This document shows positions 22,580-33,545 of a stretch of 64,000 nt of DNA, piece after piece (positions within the stretch are counted from its first letter, which is position 1; every line of letters begins with the position of its first letter). Below the pieces are notes generated by a model. That model did no database searches, was not told the origin of the DNA, and saw nothing but the letters and a program-made list of their open reading frames with translations. Location: the NCBI GenBank assembly GCA_018902385.1, contig JABSSW010000026.1, positions 62,001-126,000 of the forward strand, read 5' to 3'. The position numbers and the translations under genes are program-made. The stretch is from Physcia stellaris (Eukaryota; Ascomycota; Lecanoromycetes; Caliciales; Physciaceae).

Positions 22580-23995
22580 TTACGTCCTTTTAGCTCGGAC
22601 GGACGCAATTTTTCGGAAAAGAGCTCTCCTACCGAGAATCAAACTTGCTACGGAAGCTCCAATGCCGATACCGACCAGTAAAGGCACATGGCCGGTCTTG
22701 TACCCAAGGAACGGTTTGGACATTTGTCTCATGACCCCGTTATCCACCTGATCTTGCCGAGAGTCAGGAGACAGAATGATCTGAGAAGCGAATTTCCTTT
22801 TCCACCAAGATTCATTACCTCTCCAATGATCCATACGAAATGTGATATTATCTTCGCGAGCACGCTCCTGCATGTATCCATAGCAAAGCTTAGTGAAGCT
22901 CTTCCTATAGCTCTCATCTGCAATGGAAATCTTCCAAGCGATGAGGCCACTGCGGTAGTGAATGACAAAGTCGTCGTTGTAGGGACTGATTGTCACCATT
23001 TGAATCCCTCCTTGATCACTATTCCCAGCTTCAAGGTTCTCATCCAATCGGCTGTAGGTACCTCGAAGATTCCATGTGTAGGAGCCATCATTCCAGAATG
23101 CCACCCACGCACCTTGTTGGCCCAACGTAATATTTGCTGGAGGGCCTTTACCGCTCTCTCGGGTCATCTCATGTACAACGGTTTTTTCTAAATCGGCTGG
23201 AAGGTTGCTCCAAATACAGCCTCGAGGTGTTCTAGCATAGTAGCTGCCTATCACTGATTTTTTGGTCAGCTTGACTGGTGTCAGGTAGGTCCGGGAAAGG
23301 GGCAGAATTGTCTCGTCGCCACGGCTGCTGAAGACATGTACTCTCATGAAACCGCTATTAGGAAGAAAAATTCCTACAACCTACATCCAGGGCCGAAAGT
23401 AAGCGTAGATTTCCGAAGCTGCTCGGCGTTGAGACCGTCAAAGTTCGGTTTGATCCAGCTGGAGAGCATACTATACGGATCCTTGCTAGAGGATCGCGAA
23501 GTTGCTGTACAAGTGAGCATTATGTAATGAGACACTGGCTAATCATCTCATACATTGGTTGTCCTTGATATCCCAGATCTGGGTGGATGATTCAGCGTCA
23601 ATATTGATCGAAAACCGCCAGCGATCATCTTGTGCGATGTCGCCATAAGCCGTAAACCAGCTACCATTAGGTGCCAAAGCCACAATATAGGGTTTTACTA
23701 GGCCGAACTCGTCATTTGGTCGGAAATTTGTTCCACAACTACATACGCATCAGTGCAGTCCCGAAGACCGATCTCCATAGACTTACTAGCACCACTTGTC
23801 CCTACAAGTCAAGAAATAGGAACCATTTGGCCCAAACTGAAAGTATACCTGACCTGTACTCGTGTATTCGGGTGGTTCCGTGTATGCAGAATCGGTACTA
23901 TCGCTGTCTTCAGGCTCGGTATCGTTTGCATTTCTTGTATCTTCAAGCTTGGCATCGTTCACAATCCCTGGTTCAGCAACGCCGATAGCGGACAT
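22580..23995 (-). CDS. Conserved fungal protein with C-terminal membrane anchor
   Basis: Four exons on the minus strand: 23787-23995, 23554-23738, 23381-23504 and 22580-23354. Introns are 48 and 49 nt, then a suspicious 26 nt, and the joined frame gives 430 aa. The protein has repeated modules of the kind GQVYFQFGPNGSYFL, APNGSWFTAYGD, FGPG...FMRVHVFSS and GQQGAWVAFWNDGSYTWNL. These resemble beta-propeller-like repeats of many uncharacterised fungal proteins. The N-terminus (about residues 1-45) is Asp/Glu/Thr-rich and disordered. The C-terminus has one hydrophobic segment (VPLLVGIGIGASVASLILG) followed by a basic tail, so it is probably tail-anchored. I do not know its function. The third intron (23355-23380) is far below normal length; see findings. 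Confidence 0.7.
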
Positions 23996-25053
23996 ATTGG
24001 ACTACACAAGAGACCTTGGCACACGTTCCGGCCCCGAGTGTGCCAATTGAAGCACTTTAGATCGTCTGCATTTGGTAGGAATCAAATTAGCGGCGACTTG
24101 ATACTGTCCTTTCTTTTTTATTTCAAGCTCGCAATCAGATAGAGACAGTCTGAGTCACTGCGTCCTATGCTTACCCTTAACCTTTTGTTCAGCCTCGCAG
24201 TCCAGCTGGAGGTAAACAAATCGATGGACTATCTCATCACTGTGCGAATGATGAAGCCATACCATCCGGTACCGCTCTTGGTCAGTGATGCAAGTCAAAC
24301 GCCAGATGATAACGAGGCATTGCTGACATTAATATTCTGCTGGTCCAAGTTTTGGGTCTTCATGCATCTCGGATCTAGCGGCGTTACCAGATATACCTCG
24401 GGGGAGATTATGTGATCATGCAGCAGTGATCGGAAGGGTTCCAAGCCTGAATTGGCGGCTCTGCGAGACTCGGCCCTCGGCTTTTTCATAATTGTTGATC
24501 AGTGTCTCGCTGGCGTAAAGTAAACGGAGTTGTCACGCAAATGTGACTTCTTACTTCGCGAAGTATTCTGAATCCTCTCTCTCCCTGATTTTTTCTTCCC
24601 TTCTATACGGAAAGCACGAGATACCATCCATCCTCTCCGTTTTCCAATCACAGCTCGGAAATCAATAAAAGAGCTAATTTGATCAATCTGTCAGACAGCA
24701 CGCGTGAGGAGCTCTTCCGTCATACACTTTATCTTACGGATCTGATCTGAAGAATCTACAAAAGTCGAGATCTGATTTTGCATAGAAGGAAAATAGGACA
24801 GAGAGTCTTGTTTTAATGGAATATATTATTATTGAATGTTCGAGGTGCGCCCCTGAAAAGTGAGGGACGCTAGCCCACGGGATAATGTGTAAAAACCGCG
24901 TGTCTAGTTAGACTCTAATAACAAATCGCTCCAAATTTACAGAATGCAACCTCTTATCAGGATATGAATACTGACGCTCTGTAGGCATGGTATCACTGAT
25001 TGCGTCTACTTATGACTGGAAGCTCGCTAAGAGAGAAATAGTGCGAGAAATGC
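23996..25053. other. Intergenic between two minus-strand genes
   Basis: Upstream region of the 22.6-24.0 kb gene and 3' flank of the kinase-like gene. No gene is supported. Confidence 0.5.
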
Positions 25054-26442
25054 TCATGACAGAGACAACCTAAACTCCTCCCACTCCTTACACACTCTCT
25101 CCGCAGCTCCAAAATTCTCACTCGCCGTCAGCCCAACCATCGCCATCCGAAACATCCCCCTACAAAGTCTCCAATGCGGCTTATACGCCAATTCTCTATA
25201 CTCATCCCCAGCAGCTTCCTCGAAGAGCCGCTTGAGCTCTGCTCTTTCCTGCTCGTCTGGCTCAGCATCTGCGCCCGGAAGCTCACACGGCCATGGATCC
25301 TTCCCATCTTCATCAAGGCGGTCTTCGCTCTCGGGATCCCACAGCCAGAGGGGCGGTTTGCAGGCAATGCATTTGGGCGCGAAGACTGCTTCATCCCAGT
25401 CAAGGATAGCTGTAATCTTGAGCGTTTGATCGGGTTGCACTTGGGCCATGATGTTGCGGGGTAAGAGATCGGTATGGCAAACGCAGTTTAGGGATGGTTT
25501 GAAAAGGTTGAAACGATCCATCTCTTTGACGACTTTGAGGACTTTATCCCATATCTCGGTGAGGTGGTCGGGTGCGCCACAGTTGGAGTCGAGGTCGACG
25601 GCTCGCCAGCGGTTAAATTGGGTGGTGAAAAAGTCGAGGGTGGTCTGACGGCCTTGAGCTGGGTCAGGGGATGAGGCTATTGATGACTCAGGCTCCTCTA
25701 CCAACTCTCCACACGAATCTTTTAATTCGAAAGGAATGATGGTTGATGAGCTAGCATCACCATCTACTGCCTCTAGGATTCCATTGACGGGTGTCTCCAT
25801 TGCCAGCAGGTCTCGAATTACTCGACCAACTTCTACTGCGACAGTGCAGCGTTGGGTGTGGCTTAATTTAGGCCACAATTTCTCCAGATCTTCACCAGGG
25901 ATCCGATCCTGCAGTACGTAAGGGCTATTTAGCGGATTATCGCAAGTCAAGTCCTGTCCCACAACAGTAGCTACAGGTATTGAGGAGTGATCGCGTACAT
26001 ATCTCAGCATCGCAACATCGCGATCCGGACGAGCCCCATGTTCTAGCTCCCGTGGAGTACGGAGGACCAGCTGATGATTTGGGGTGTTGTTTGATGATAT
26101 CAGAGTGATACCGGTAACGCGGTTATTATCACCGCCAGCCAGGCGATCGATGATGGGTTTTGGCCGAGAGGGCAGAAGGAATTGGAAGAATTTGGCTAGA
26201 TGGAGGTATTTGGCGGCTTTGCTGCTCTCTATACGGGATTTCGCTGATCTTGGTGGAGGCCACAACGTTTCGCATAGCTTTTCGACGCGCTTGCTGAACT
26301 CTGTCCATGGCTCTTGGCCGTACTTGAGAGTGGAGGTGTCGGATGTTTCCGACGCTGATGAGGACGAGGAGCCGCGACGTACCAGTGCGCCGGAGTCTCT
26401 TCTGTGTTCACTCTGTTCTGAGCTGATTGGAGCGGTCTCCAT
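25054..26442 (-). CDS. APH-fold phosphotransferase-like protein
   Basis: A single exon of 462 aa from the ATG whose complement is at 26440-26442. The frame is open 42 codons further upstream but without ATG. The catalytic loop CHTDLLPRNIM (about residue 321; HxDxxxxN) and the metal-binding ILDWDEA (about residue 344) identify the aminoglycoside phosphotransferase/choline-kinase-like fold. The nucleotide-binding lobe includes LVLRTPRE, VAMLRYVRDHSSIPV and PYVLQDRIPGEDL, the usual APH pattern in fungal genomes. Residues 1-45 are Ser-rich and low in complexity. Such proteins are numerous in Pezizomycotina and mostly uncharacterised; the phosphate acceptor cannot be inferred. No signal peptide or membrane helix is seen. 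Confidence 0.85.
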   Translation of the reverse strand: METAPISSEQSEHRRDSGALVRRGSSSSSASETSDTSTLKYGQEPWTEFSKRVEKLCETLWPPPRSAKSRIESSKAAKYLHLAKFFQFLLPSRPKPIIDRLAGGDNNRVTGITLISSNNTPNHQLVLRTPRELEHGARPDRDVAMLRYVRDHSSIPVATVVGQDLTCDNPLNSPYVLQDRIPGEDLEKLWPKLSHTQRCTVAVEVGRVIRDLLAMETPVNGILEAVDGDASSSTIIPFELKDSCGELVEEPESSIASSPDPAQGRQTTLDFFTTQFNRWRAVDLDSNCGAPDHLTEIWDKVLKVVKEMDRFNLFKPSLNCVCHTDLLPRNIMAQVQPDQTLKITAILDWDEAVFAPKCIACKPPLWLWDPESEDRLDEDGKDPWPCELPGADAEPDEQERAELKRLFEEAAGDEYRELAYKPHWRLCRGMFRMAMVGLTASENFGAAERVCKEWEEFRLSLS

Positions 26443-27807
26443 TTCAATTTGGTTGTGTAGTCTAGAATTTTCGCTGTTGTTCGGTAAGTACTTTGATATG
26501 AAAATTCCATGGGATGTGGGAAATACGAACCAGCCAAGTACGGGTCTTTGATTTCGGTTGGAGAACAAAGATGGCCAAGAGCTGGAATTACTTAAGTGTT
26601 AGCAGCATCTTCTTTGTCGTCTGCACGCTCCATCAAACAAAGCAAACGACAAATGATGGCTCCTTTGTTCGCCTGATCACTGGCCGAAGATGCTGATTTT
26701 GAACAATCCGAATCTTCCCTAAAATTCTCGTATCACCATTCAGAAACTCATCAACAATGCCTTTGTTCAGGATTTAGCACTGCCCTCAATCACTGTGTCG
26801 ATCTTGACACGTTCTTGCCTTTCTTATATTCGTTCTCTCATAGCACAAAGAGAACCCCGGAGGCTCGACCCATAATGATCAAAATGTATAAGAGAGGTCG
26901 CCGAAGTGTGATTTCGCAAGACTGACCTCCGCAAACACCCTCCATTTAAAGCACAAGGCAGAACAGGGACTGGTACGGAAGCTGCAATTTACATACGTTC
27001 CTGGTTGTCTCGTGTTTCTTGGTAGTGTAAAGCTTTTCTAGGAAGTACTTTAGTTCGGTGTGCAGTATTGAGAAAAACAAAGAAGTTCTGCCCTTCTTCA
27101 AATGCTTTCGGACCGAGAAGTCTGTGTTTGTCCATATTGATTTATTGGACGGAAGGGTAAGACTCCTAAGAACATATGGCATCACAGAGTATTCGATCCT
27201 TGGAGTGAGGTTCGTCTATTTTTTTCTTCTTCTTTATTTCAATGCTTTATTTCACAGAAGCATTCTTTTCATCTCCAAGAAGCAAAATAATCGTTGTGAA
27301 ATGTCAACTGTAATCGATCAGCTAGATTCTCTCATCGTCTTTCCTTTCCTCCCCCAACAAAGTTTAATTCAGCAAAACAATCATCAAGAAGAAATTAGAA
27401 TCACAAACATACATCATCAAATCCATCAAAATGCGAATGTCTATATTTGTGATAATCACCATAATCACGTGCGTTTCCAGCAACGTCACGGACGCCCCGG
27501 TCATGCATCTCAATCGAGAAGGTCGTCGGTCATCAAGCTAACCAGAAATGGCACAATTGTACTTCCCCGGGCATAATGTACATGTACCTTATCTGTAAAA
27601 GACGACTGCCTCGGCTGTTACAGCCAGGAGCTCGAGACTTTAAGAACTGGACCATTCCGAGAATCAATCCATTGCCCGCCCTCATCGCGCTCACCATCTC
27701 AAGTCATTGCTCATACTCCATTAACCGTGTAAGGGAAAAAGCTGTCGTCGGAACAGTCCAGCTCGTTTGCAAAATACCAGTCTCGATCATCTCAAAGAGG
27801 AATCAAA
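26443..27807. other. Intergenic
   Basis: 1.36 kb with short frames only. Parts (27220-27450) are T- or A-rich, and I see no splice-supported coding pattern. It includes the divergent promoters of the kinase-like gene (minus) and the Hsp70-like gene (plus). Confidence 0.5.
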
Positions 27808-29188
27808 ATGGCAACTCGGATGATAGTCGGGGCTCTTGCAGCGCTAATTATTCAAAGCTGCTTCGTAGCGGCAGCGCTGAATAAATATCGTATGTCCTTG
27901 CAAAAAAGAGTTTCCACAGGATACAACATGGGACTCACAATACTACAGCTTTAGGCATCGCTTTGGAGGCGACGCATATGTAAGCGAAAAGCGCCTCAAT
28001 CCCCGTTCTGGACAAGGTTCGTTGCTCAGACGAACGTACTGATTCTGGAACGACCCGCCGTAGAAGTGCCGCGGAGTCGTCGGCGCAGAATAATTTGATT
28101 GTGGTCGCTCAAGCGTTGGCCAATGAGTCTTACACCTCGGTCTTTTTGGGAGCAATGGAACCCGGTGATCGGGCCGCAAGGTGAACATCCCTTGCCGTTC
28201 CTATCTGGAATTGGATTTCCGTCGATGCGTTGCATGGTCTGATTCGATCCGGGCTTCACACAGAGATAAAAACACCACGAGAGAGATCTTCGTCGAGTCT
28301 TTGATCAGCATCAAGGCGCAGGCAGAACAAGCGCTGGCTCGGCAAGTCGACTGCAGCGTGCTCAGCGTGCCTGATTATTTGGACGATTTCGATCGCGATG
28401 CAGTCGCCGCTGCGGCATCTGACGTGGGCTTCGAGTCGGTACAGATCATCCGGTCATCTGAAGCCATTCGTCTGGCCTACGATTTTGGAGAATGCGGCGG
28501 TGAGTACCCATCCATTCCAGAAAAAGGGGCTTTGTCGAAATGCAACTATCTCGACTATCTAGTCACTGAGAGATACATCTAGGCCGCCATCTCGCGAAGG
28601 ATTGCGATCTGAATCAGCCGTTTATCACACTCGTTGTAGACGCCACACCCAGATCTCTCTCTCTAATGACGGTGAGCATGGGTAAACATGAAGCCACTGT
28701 ACTCAATCACCTTGAAAGCTATGATTGGGGGAATGACGGTGTTGATGCCTCCGGGGTAGTAAGTACAAGATCGCTCTGGTCCAGCACTAACGCATACACA
28801 ATTAAGCACACAAAAGCAGGACGGCCAACATCCCGAATTACCATATGAACACCGCTTACAGAAGAAGCTAAGCGCAATGCTGGTAGAGGTTACTGTCCCC
28901 ACTGATTCGACAAGAAAGGTGGAACGGCTACCGACAGCGTCTATCAAAGATATCAAAGCAGTCGTACTAGTTGGTAACGTGCCTCCCGCCAGCCACAGAT
29001 CGATCAGCAACGCCTTAGCCAAGTGCCTGGAAAAGGAACTCGGAGCACAGGAGGGTTGGTTCTTCAATGTCATTGATCCATCCCAGGTAGTGAGTATCGG
29101 GGCCGCCCGTCGAGCAAAAGCATTAGTAGATTCCGCAGGTTCTGCTCATCAGCAGCAGGCAGCCGGAGGAGACCATGAGGAGTTGTAA
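27808..29188 (+). CDS. Divergent Hsp70/actin-like ATPase-fold protein, 5' half uncertain
   Basis: The start at ATG 27808 gives a signal-peptide-like N-terminus (MATRMIVGALAALIIQSCFVAAA). Exon 1 ends at 27889 (donor gtatgt). Well-supported 3' exons are up to 28180, 28264-28499, 28583-28758 and 28820-29188, all phase-consistent. They match Hsp70 nucleotide-binding-domain order in weak form: EIFVESLISIKAQAEQAL then SVPDYLDDFDRDAV (for VPAYFND..R), IRSSEAIRLAYDFG (for INEPTAAALAYG), FITLVVDATPRSLSL, VVLVGNVPP, then DPSQVVSIGAARRA. The Gly-rich phosphate loops are degraded, so ATPase activity is doubtful. Between exon 1 and 28180 one frame is continuous except for a TAA at 27981: either an unrecognised small intron or a nonsense lesion. 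A secreted or ER location is inferred from the N-terminus only. Confidence 0.55.
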
Positions 29189-29390
29189 GAGATAGGCCCA
29201 TGTCAGGTGTGGGGATGCAGATATACACTCTTACCAGCACAGCCTTTTCGCGTCGGCCAGACGATCGCTAATGTCACTTTTCATGTTGGAGTAAAATCTC
29301 TTGACTTGCTTACCGAGTGTTTGTCGCAGCTGCCATCCTACCGGTTTCGATCTTGTGGCGGAGATGGGAGGCACGAATAATAGTAGAAAG

Positions 29391-31011
29391 TCAACCGAGG
29401 GTGAATTGTTTCTGATACCACTCCAAGCCCTCCCCCTCCAACCCACAACCCGACCCATCAATATCCCTTTGATAATCTGAACCCAGAGCTACGATCTTTG
29501 CTCTCTTCTGCGGATCCGTAGTGCCTACATAGGCGGCGCCAAGAGTCAGTAATACCATCAGCGCTCCGAGAGGCCTATAGGCGGCCAGGGCACCCTCCAG
29601 GTCCAATATCTCATCGACCATACTTTCATTATCTTGCCGTAAGAAGTCCATTGTATTGTCAGGGGAAAGTGTGCTGAGAACGCAATTGAACGCGATCCCG
29701 ATTGCGAGCCCGAACCCAAGCATTCGAGCACAATGGCAGTGGATCTGTCGCTTTTGTCCTGTGGTGAACGTATCTTTGCTCATAACTTTCGTATCGAGAT
29801 TCCTGCATCGCTCGCGGAATTCTTCTAGGATAGGTAGGTAGCTTTGGTGCAGGGCTGCGACTTCCCTTTGGATTTCGCGGACTTCGCCAGCAAAAGGAGT
29901 CGAGTGTTTCAGTGCCAGTCGACCTCTTTGCATCAGCTGGGGTAGCTGACCCAGGCATACCATGAACCGCCCATCCAGAGTTTCAACGTCCAAATTTGAG
30001 ATGGCGATAGTCTTCCATTCTTCCGGGGTGAAACGGATTCGGCTGTCAGAAAACGCTTCAAGTACCTTAAGGGGAAGCCTGAATCAGCATGAAAGCTCTC
30101 AAACTGAAGATATTGAGGGGCCATCGAAGACGCACCACAGGGCCCCTTAAGGCAAGCAGTAAAATCTCCTCAAAATCATCCTTTGGCCCCGAATAGCCGC
30201 GACTTTTCAGTATCTGCGCAGCGCCGACGGTATGACTCATCCATGGCGTCACTCTCTTGCCCATGAATACCTATACCAATGATATCGAGGTTAGGCTTCA
30301 ACCTTTGGATTCCGGGGTCAAGTCTTGGCGTACCTGGCAGATCAAGAGCACCATTACAGCACCTAGCGTCTCCGATGAGGTAGCTTGCATGGGATCGCCT
30401 AAGGACTTTCTCAGTGCATTCAAAGCGCGCGAGTGCTTAATCAAGATCTCGCTGGTAGGATTGCATCCATGTGAGCGGTAGCGAGTGTAGGCAGCCGCGA
30501 GGACATCGGCCGCCGTGTCAAGAGCCGCATTCCTCCCTAGTCGAGATGGAATATAGGTGAGAAAGCCACCAAAGTTACCGATGAGCTGGATGCTAATATC
30601 TAGAGACGGAGAAAGGTTGTCGATGAACGAGATAGTCAGTTTGTCTAATGCATTGGAAGGATGGTGGAGGATGACTGGTGCAGGTACGTTGTGACTCTGC
30701 CGATCAGACCTGGTGGTGGTGATGCTCTGAGAGCTGGTGGACCGTGACGAATGGCCGGGCTTGTTTCGAAGCGCTAGTTTCTGACCTTCGTCCTGGAACT
30801 TATACCGCTGTTGCCCGGATCCAACGCAGGGTATGTTGAGGCGTCGGCATCTACCGCACGTGGTACCTGTCGCAGCATCGCACTCAAACACGGTTAGCCA
30901 CATACGTTGAATATTACTAGTGCATGTAAGATGCACAGAGAAGCAGGTTCTCACTTTTTTCTTCTGTTTGCGGCAGGCATCGCAACCCCGACTCTTTGGT
31001 ACACCTGGCAT
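29391..31011 (-). CDS. Zn(2)Cys(6) transcription factor
   Basis: Four minus-strand exons, 30955-31011, 30334-30882, 30136-30270 and 29391-30065, separated by 72-, 63- and 70-nt introns, keep one frame and give 471 aa. The zinc cluster starts at residue 10: CDACRKQKKK, then after the first intron CDAATGTTCGRCRRLNIPC, i.e. six cysteines at 10, 13, 20, 28, 31 and 38. Intron 1 splits the cluster just before the third Cys. Then comes a Ser/Thr-rich linker and the all-helical fungal-specific domain (LIGNFGGFL, VMVLLICQ, TPWMSHTVGAAQIL, LEEFRERCRNL). It probably acts as a nuclear DNA-binding regulator. Its 3' end is about 200 nt from the 3' end of the Hsp70-like gene (convergent). No target genes can be inferred. 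Confidence 0.88.
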
Positions 31012-33545
31012 GATGGCTCACAGTGAGAAAACAGGCCTATAATGATATTTGAACCTAGCATCGTGATGGCAAGAGATCTTCTTGAGTCTTGACACCTTTA
31101 GAAATAAAAAGCGAGCTTGGCGCCGAGCACTTGCCCATGCGCTATATCTGTGGGTCGGGCCTGTGGAAAGTTCCCTACATATCGCTACTGACGGTCAGCC
31201 ATAGCCGCCGCAATACCGTAAGAGCACGAGATTCCAGGATTGGTCCATTGGTCAGGATTGGTGGTGTGCTCCGTATTCTGCCCAAGAATCAGCCGCACGG
31301 CAGAGCGCTGCATAGCACCAGAAGCGGTTAGTGTGGTGATGTAATTAGGGGTGCCCAGAAATGCTTAGGTAAGCTATGATGATGCGATGTGCCTCGTACA
31401 GTACTACGGATACTCCATACGAAAACAGATAAGAAGCCATTAGCATCCACGGTTGAGAACCAAGAAAATGCAGGAGTCCAAATATCTCCTCCCACTCCCT
31501 TCGGGATTGTCCGATGCAGCTGTCGCCGCCATCAGAGCTCGCCGTCACTGCATTGTCATCTTCACCAATCTCGAAGACAAACATCGAAGCTACCAATATG
31601 GCCATGGGCAAAGGTGGTCCATCCGATCTATACGAAGCTTGTAGAGAACTAATGTGCCAACATGTCGTTGATCACACTGTACCGTAGAACGCGAGACAGT
31701 GGGGAAGAGACTGAGCTTTACGCTGTTCAACGAGCTTAATAACAAGTACATGTTGATGCTTGTCAATCTGTGTATACCTGTGGTTCGAAGACTTAATATC
31801 GGGTCCCGTGTTGTGGTAATAATGTTTCAGCAGCCACATAATCGTCGGTTTAGGAAGCACTGTTGGGCATCGTGTATGAGCCTTAGATTTTTGGTTTCTG
31901 AGAATCCGTAATGGCACACAAGCTCGATCCTGCGGCCGAGACGAAGATCTTGTTGCTATTCAAGTCCAAGCGTGATGTTTATCCCTGGCCTAGCAGAGCA
32001 ACAGCAGGGCTAAATGCCACTCCGACAGCTCTTCGAAGCAAGATTAGGACTAGGGCACGCAAGCTCAAACTGATTGCTTGAAGTTATACACTCAACTGTC
32101 GATTGAAATAGCTCGAAGACTCCACGAGATGGGCACGAAAACCTTGAATGATAATGGGGCGTCAGTTGAAATATCACAAATTGCCAGCGCACAGTAGCAC
32201 TCCTCTCAAAAGTATCGTCGGAGCCACGTTATTCCGACCTTGGTACTTAGTGAAGCCAACACGTTTTTGGCTGTACATGCGAGATTGGAGGTACTCGTGT
32301 TGGGCGAGAGTGCTTGTGCATGTAGATTTGTTGGCTACACTGTGTTATACATTTAAAGGGTGCTCTCCAGTGACATCCCTGACTATGATTTCTATTGAGA
32401 TGCTAGAAGATCGGAGAAAGTCTGAAGTGTTTCGGTCCCATCGACTTTAGCTATCTTATTTGTCACTCTATTGAGCTTTGATGACGCCCTCGGTCTGTCG
32501 TCTCAGAATTATCTCATACGGATGATTTTCCGATAAGAGTGTTCCCTGTATAGGAATTTACCTGAAAGCTAAATTTACTTCTTACTTCTTGAGAGTAACA
32601 TGACGATCTAACGAGTGACCACATGTTACAATAGTCCCCGATGACTAGGACTGAGGGAAGAAGGAACTAAAGGAGAGTCGGTTGTATGAGGGTATAATCG
32701 AGAGTAATGCTGCCTCAACAGTAGGTTGTAAATAATCAATTGAGGTGCTGATTTTGGTGATAACAGGACTTTGACAGTGTAATATACATCCAAGCCGAGA
32801 CAATGCTGATTGTGCCATCTTTGTGTCCAAGTTCCCAATGTTACACCGTTGGGAAAGGTGCCTGCCTCAAAGATCAGAATCAGCCGCTAGATCATACGGC
32901 AACAGAAGTCATTGATGTTATTGAAAAACCAGTAGGGGCCTATTTATCTGTGTCGTTACTGTGAACTGGTCGTGATTATCATCCTCTTTGTTTTGGTGCT
33001 GTCCTGCACTGAAGACAAAAGTCAACAAAACGCCGACGAGCTCGGCAATTCATCTGTCCATAATAGGTTAATGATGATATGATGCGATTCTTCGTAAAGA
33101 GTCGAACGGAGTTCAGCAGCGTGTATAGGTTACTTCTAATCTGGGTGCTGGCTGAAGAAGGGAGGCAAGCAGGGCGGCAGTGTTTATTGGCCGGCTGTCA
33201 GAAGTGCGTCTGTGGACTTTGGGGCATGATTGGCTGGGAAAATCCCCCACTATCGTCTTGGCGAAGCCGTTATCGATAGCGCGCATTGGCCTCAAAACAA
33301 GGTCGAGGACATGCAGGTGTAAGGTCGATCATTAACAACACATCACCTTAGAGTTTGAGCGCTGAGATAACAGTTCTTCTATATGGCTACCTCGCTCGAA
33401 CTCCGAGAATAGTTGGTGTTCGTGTAAGAAGCTCGACTTCCCGACCCCGGAATCCATTTGCTCCTTTCGGCAATTGCTCTACTAAACAACCAAACGATCG
33501 CGAGTCCAACCTTACGTTCTCGCTGTCGCGCAAGCCTGGTCTCTC
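31012..33545. other. Gene-poor region
   Basis: 2.5 kb without a supportable gene. One minus-strand frame (31345-31605) has a hydrophobic, membrane-protein-like composition but only 86 codons, and I treat it as unsupported. The last 200 nt are probably the leader of the BTB gene. Confidence 0.5.

Noticed and set aside
31345-31605. 86-codon hydrophobic minus-strand frame
   Set aside because: It reads like a membrane-protein fragment, but has no supporting exons and no family match.
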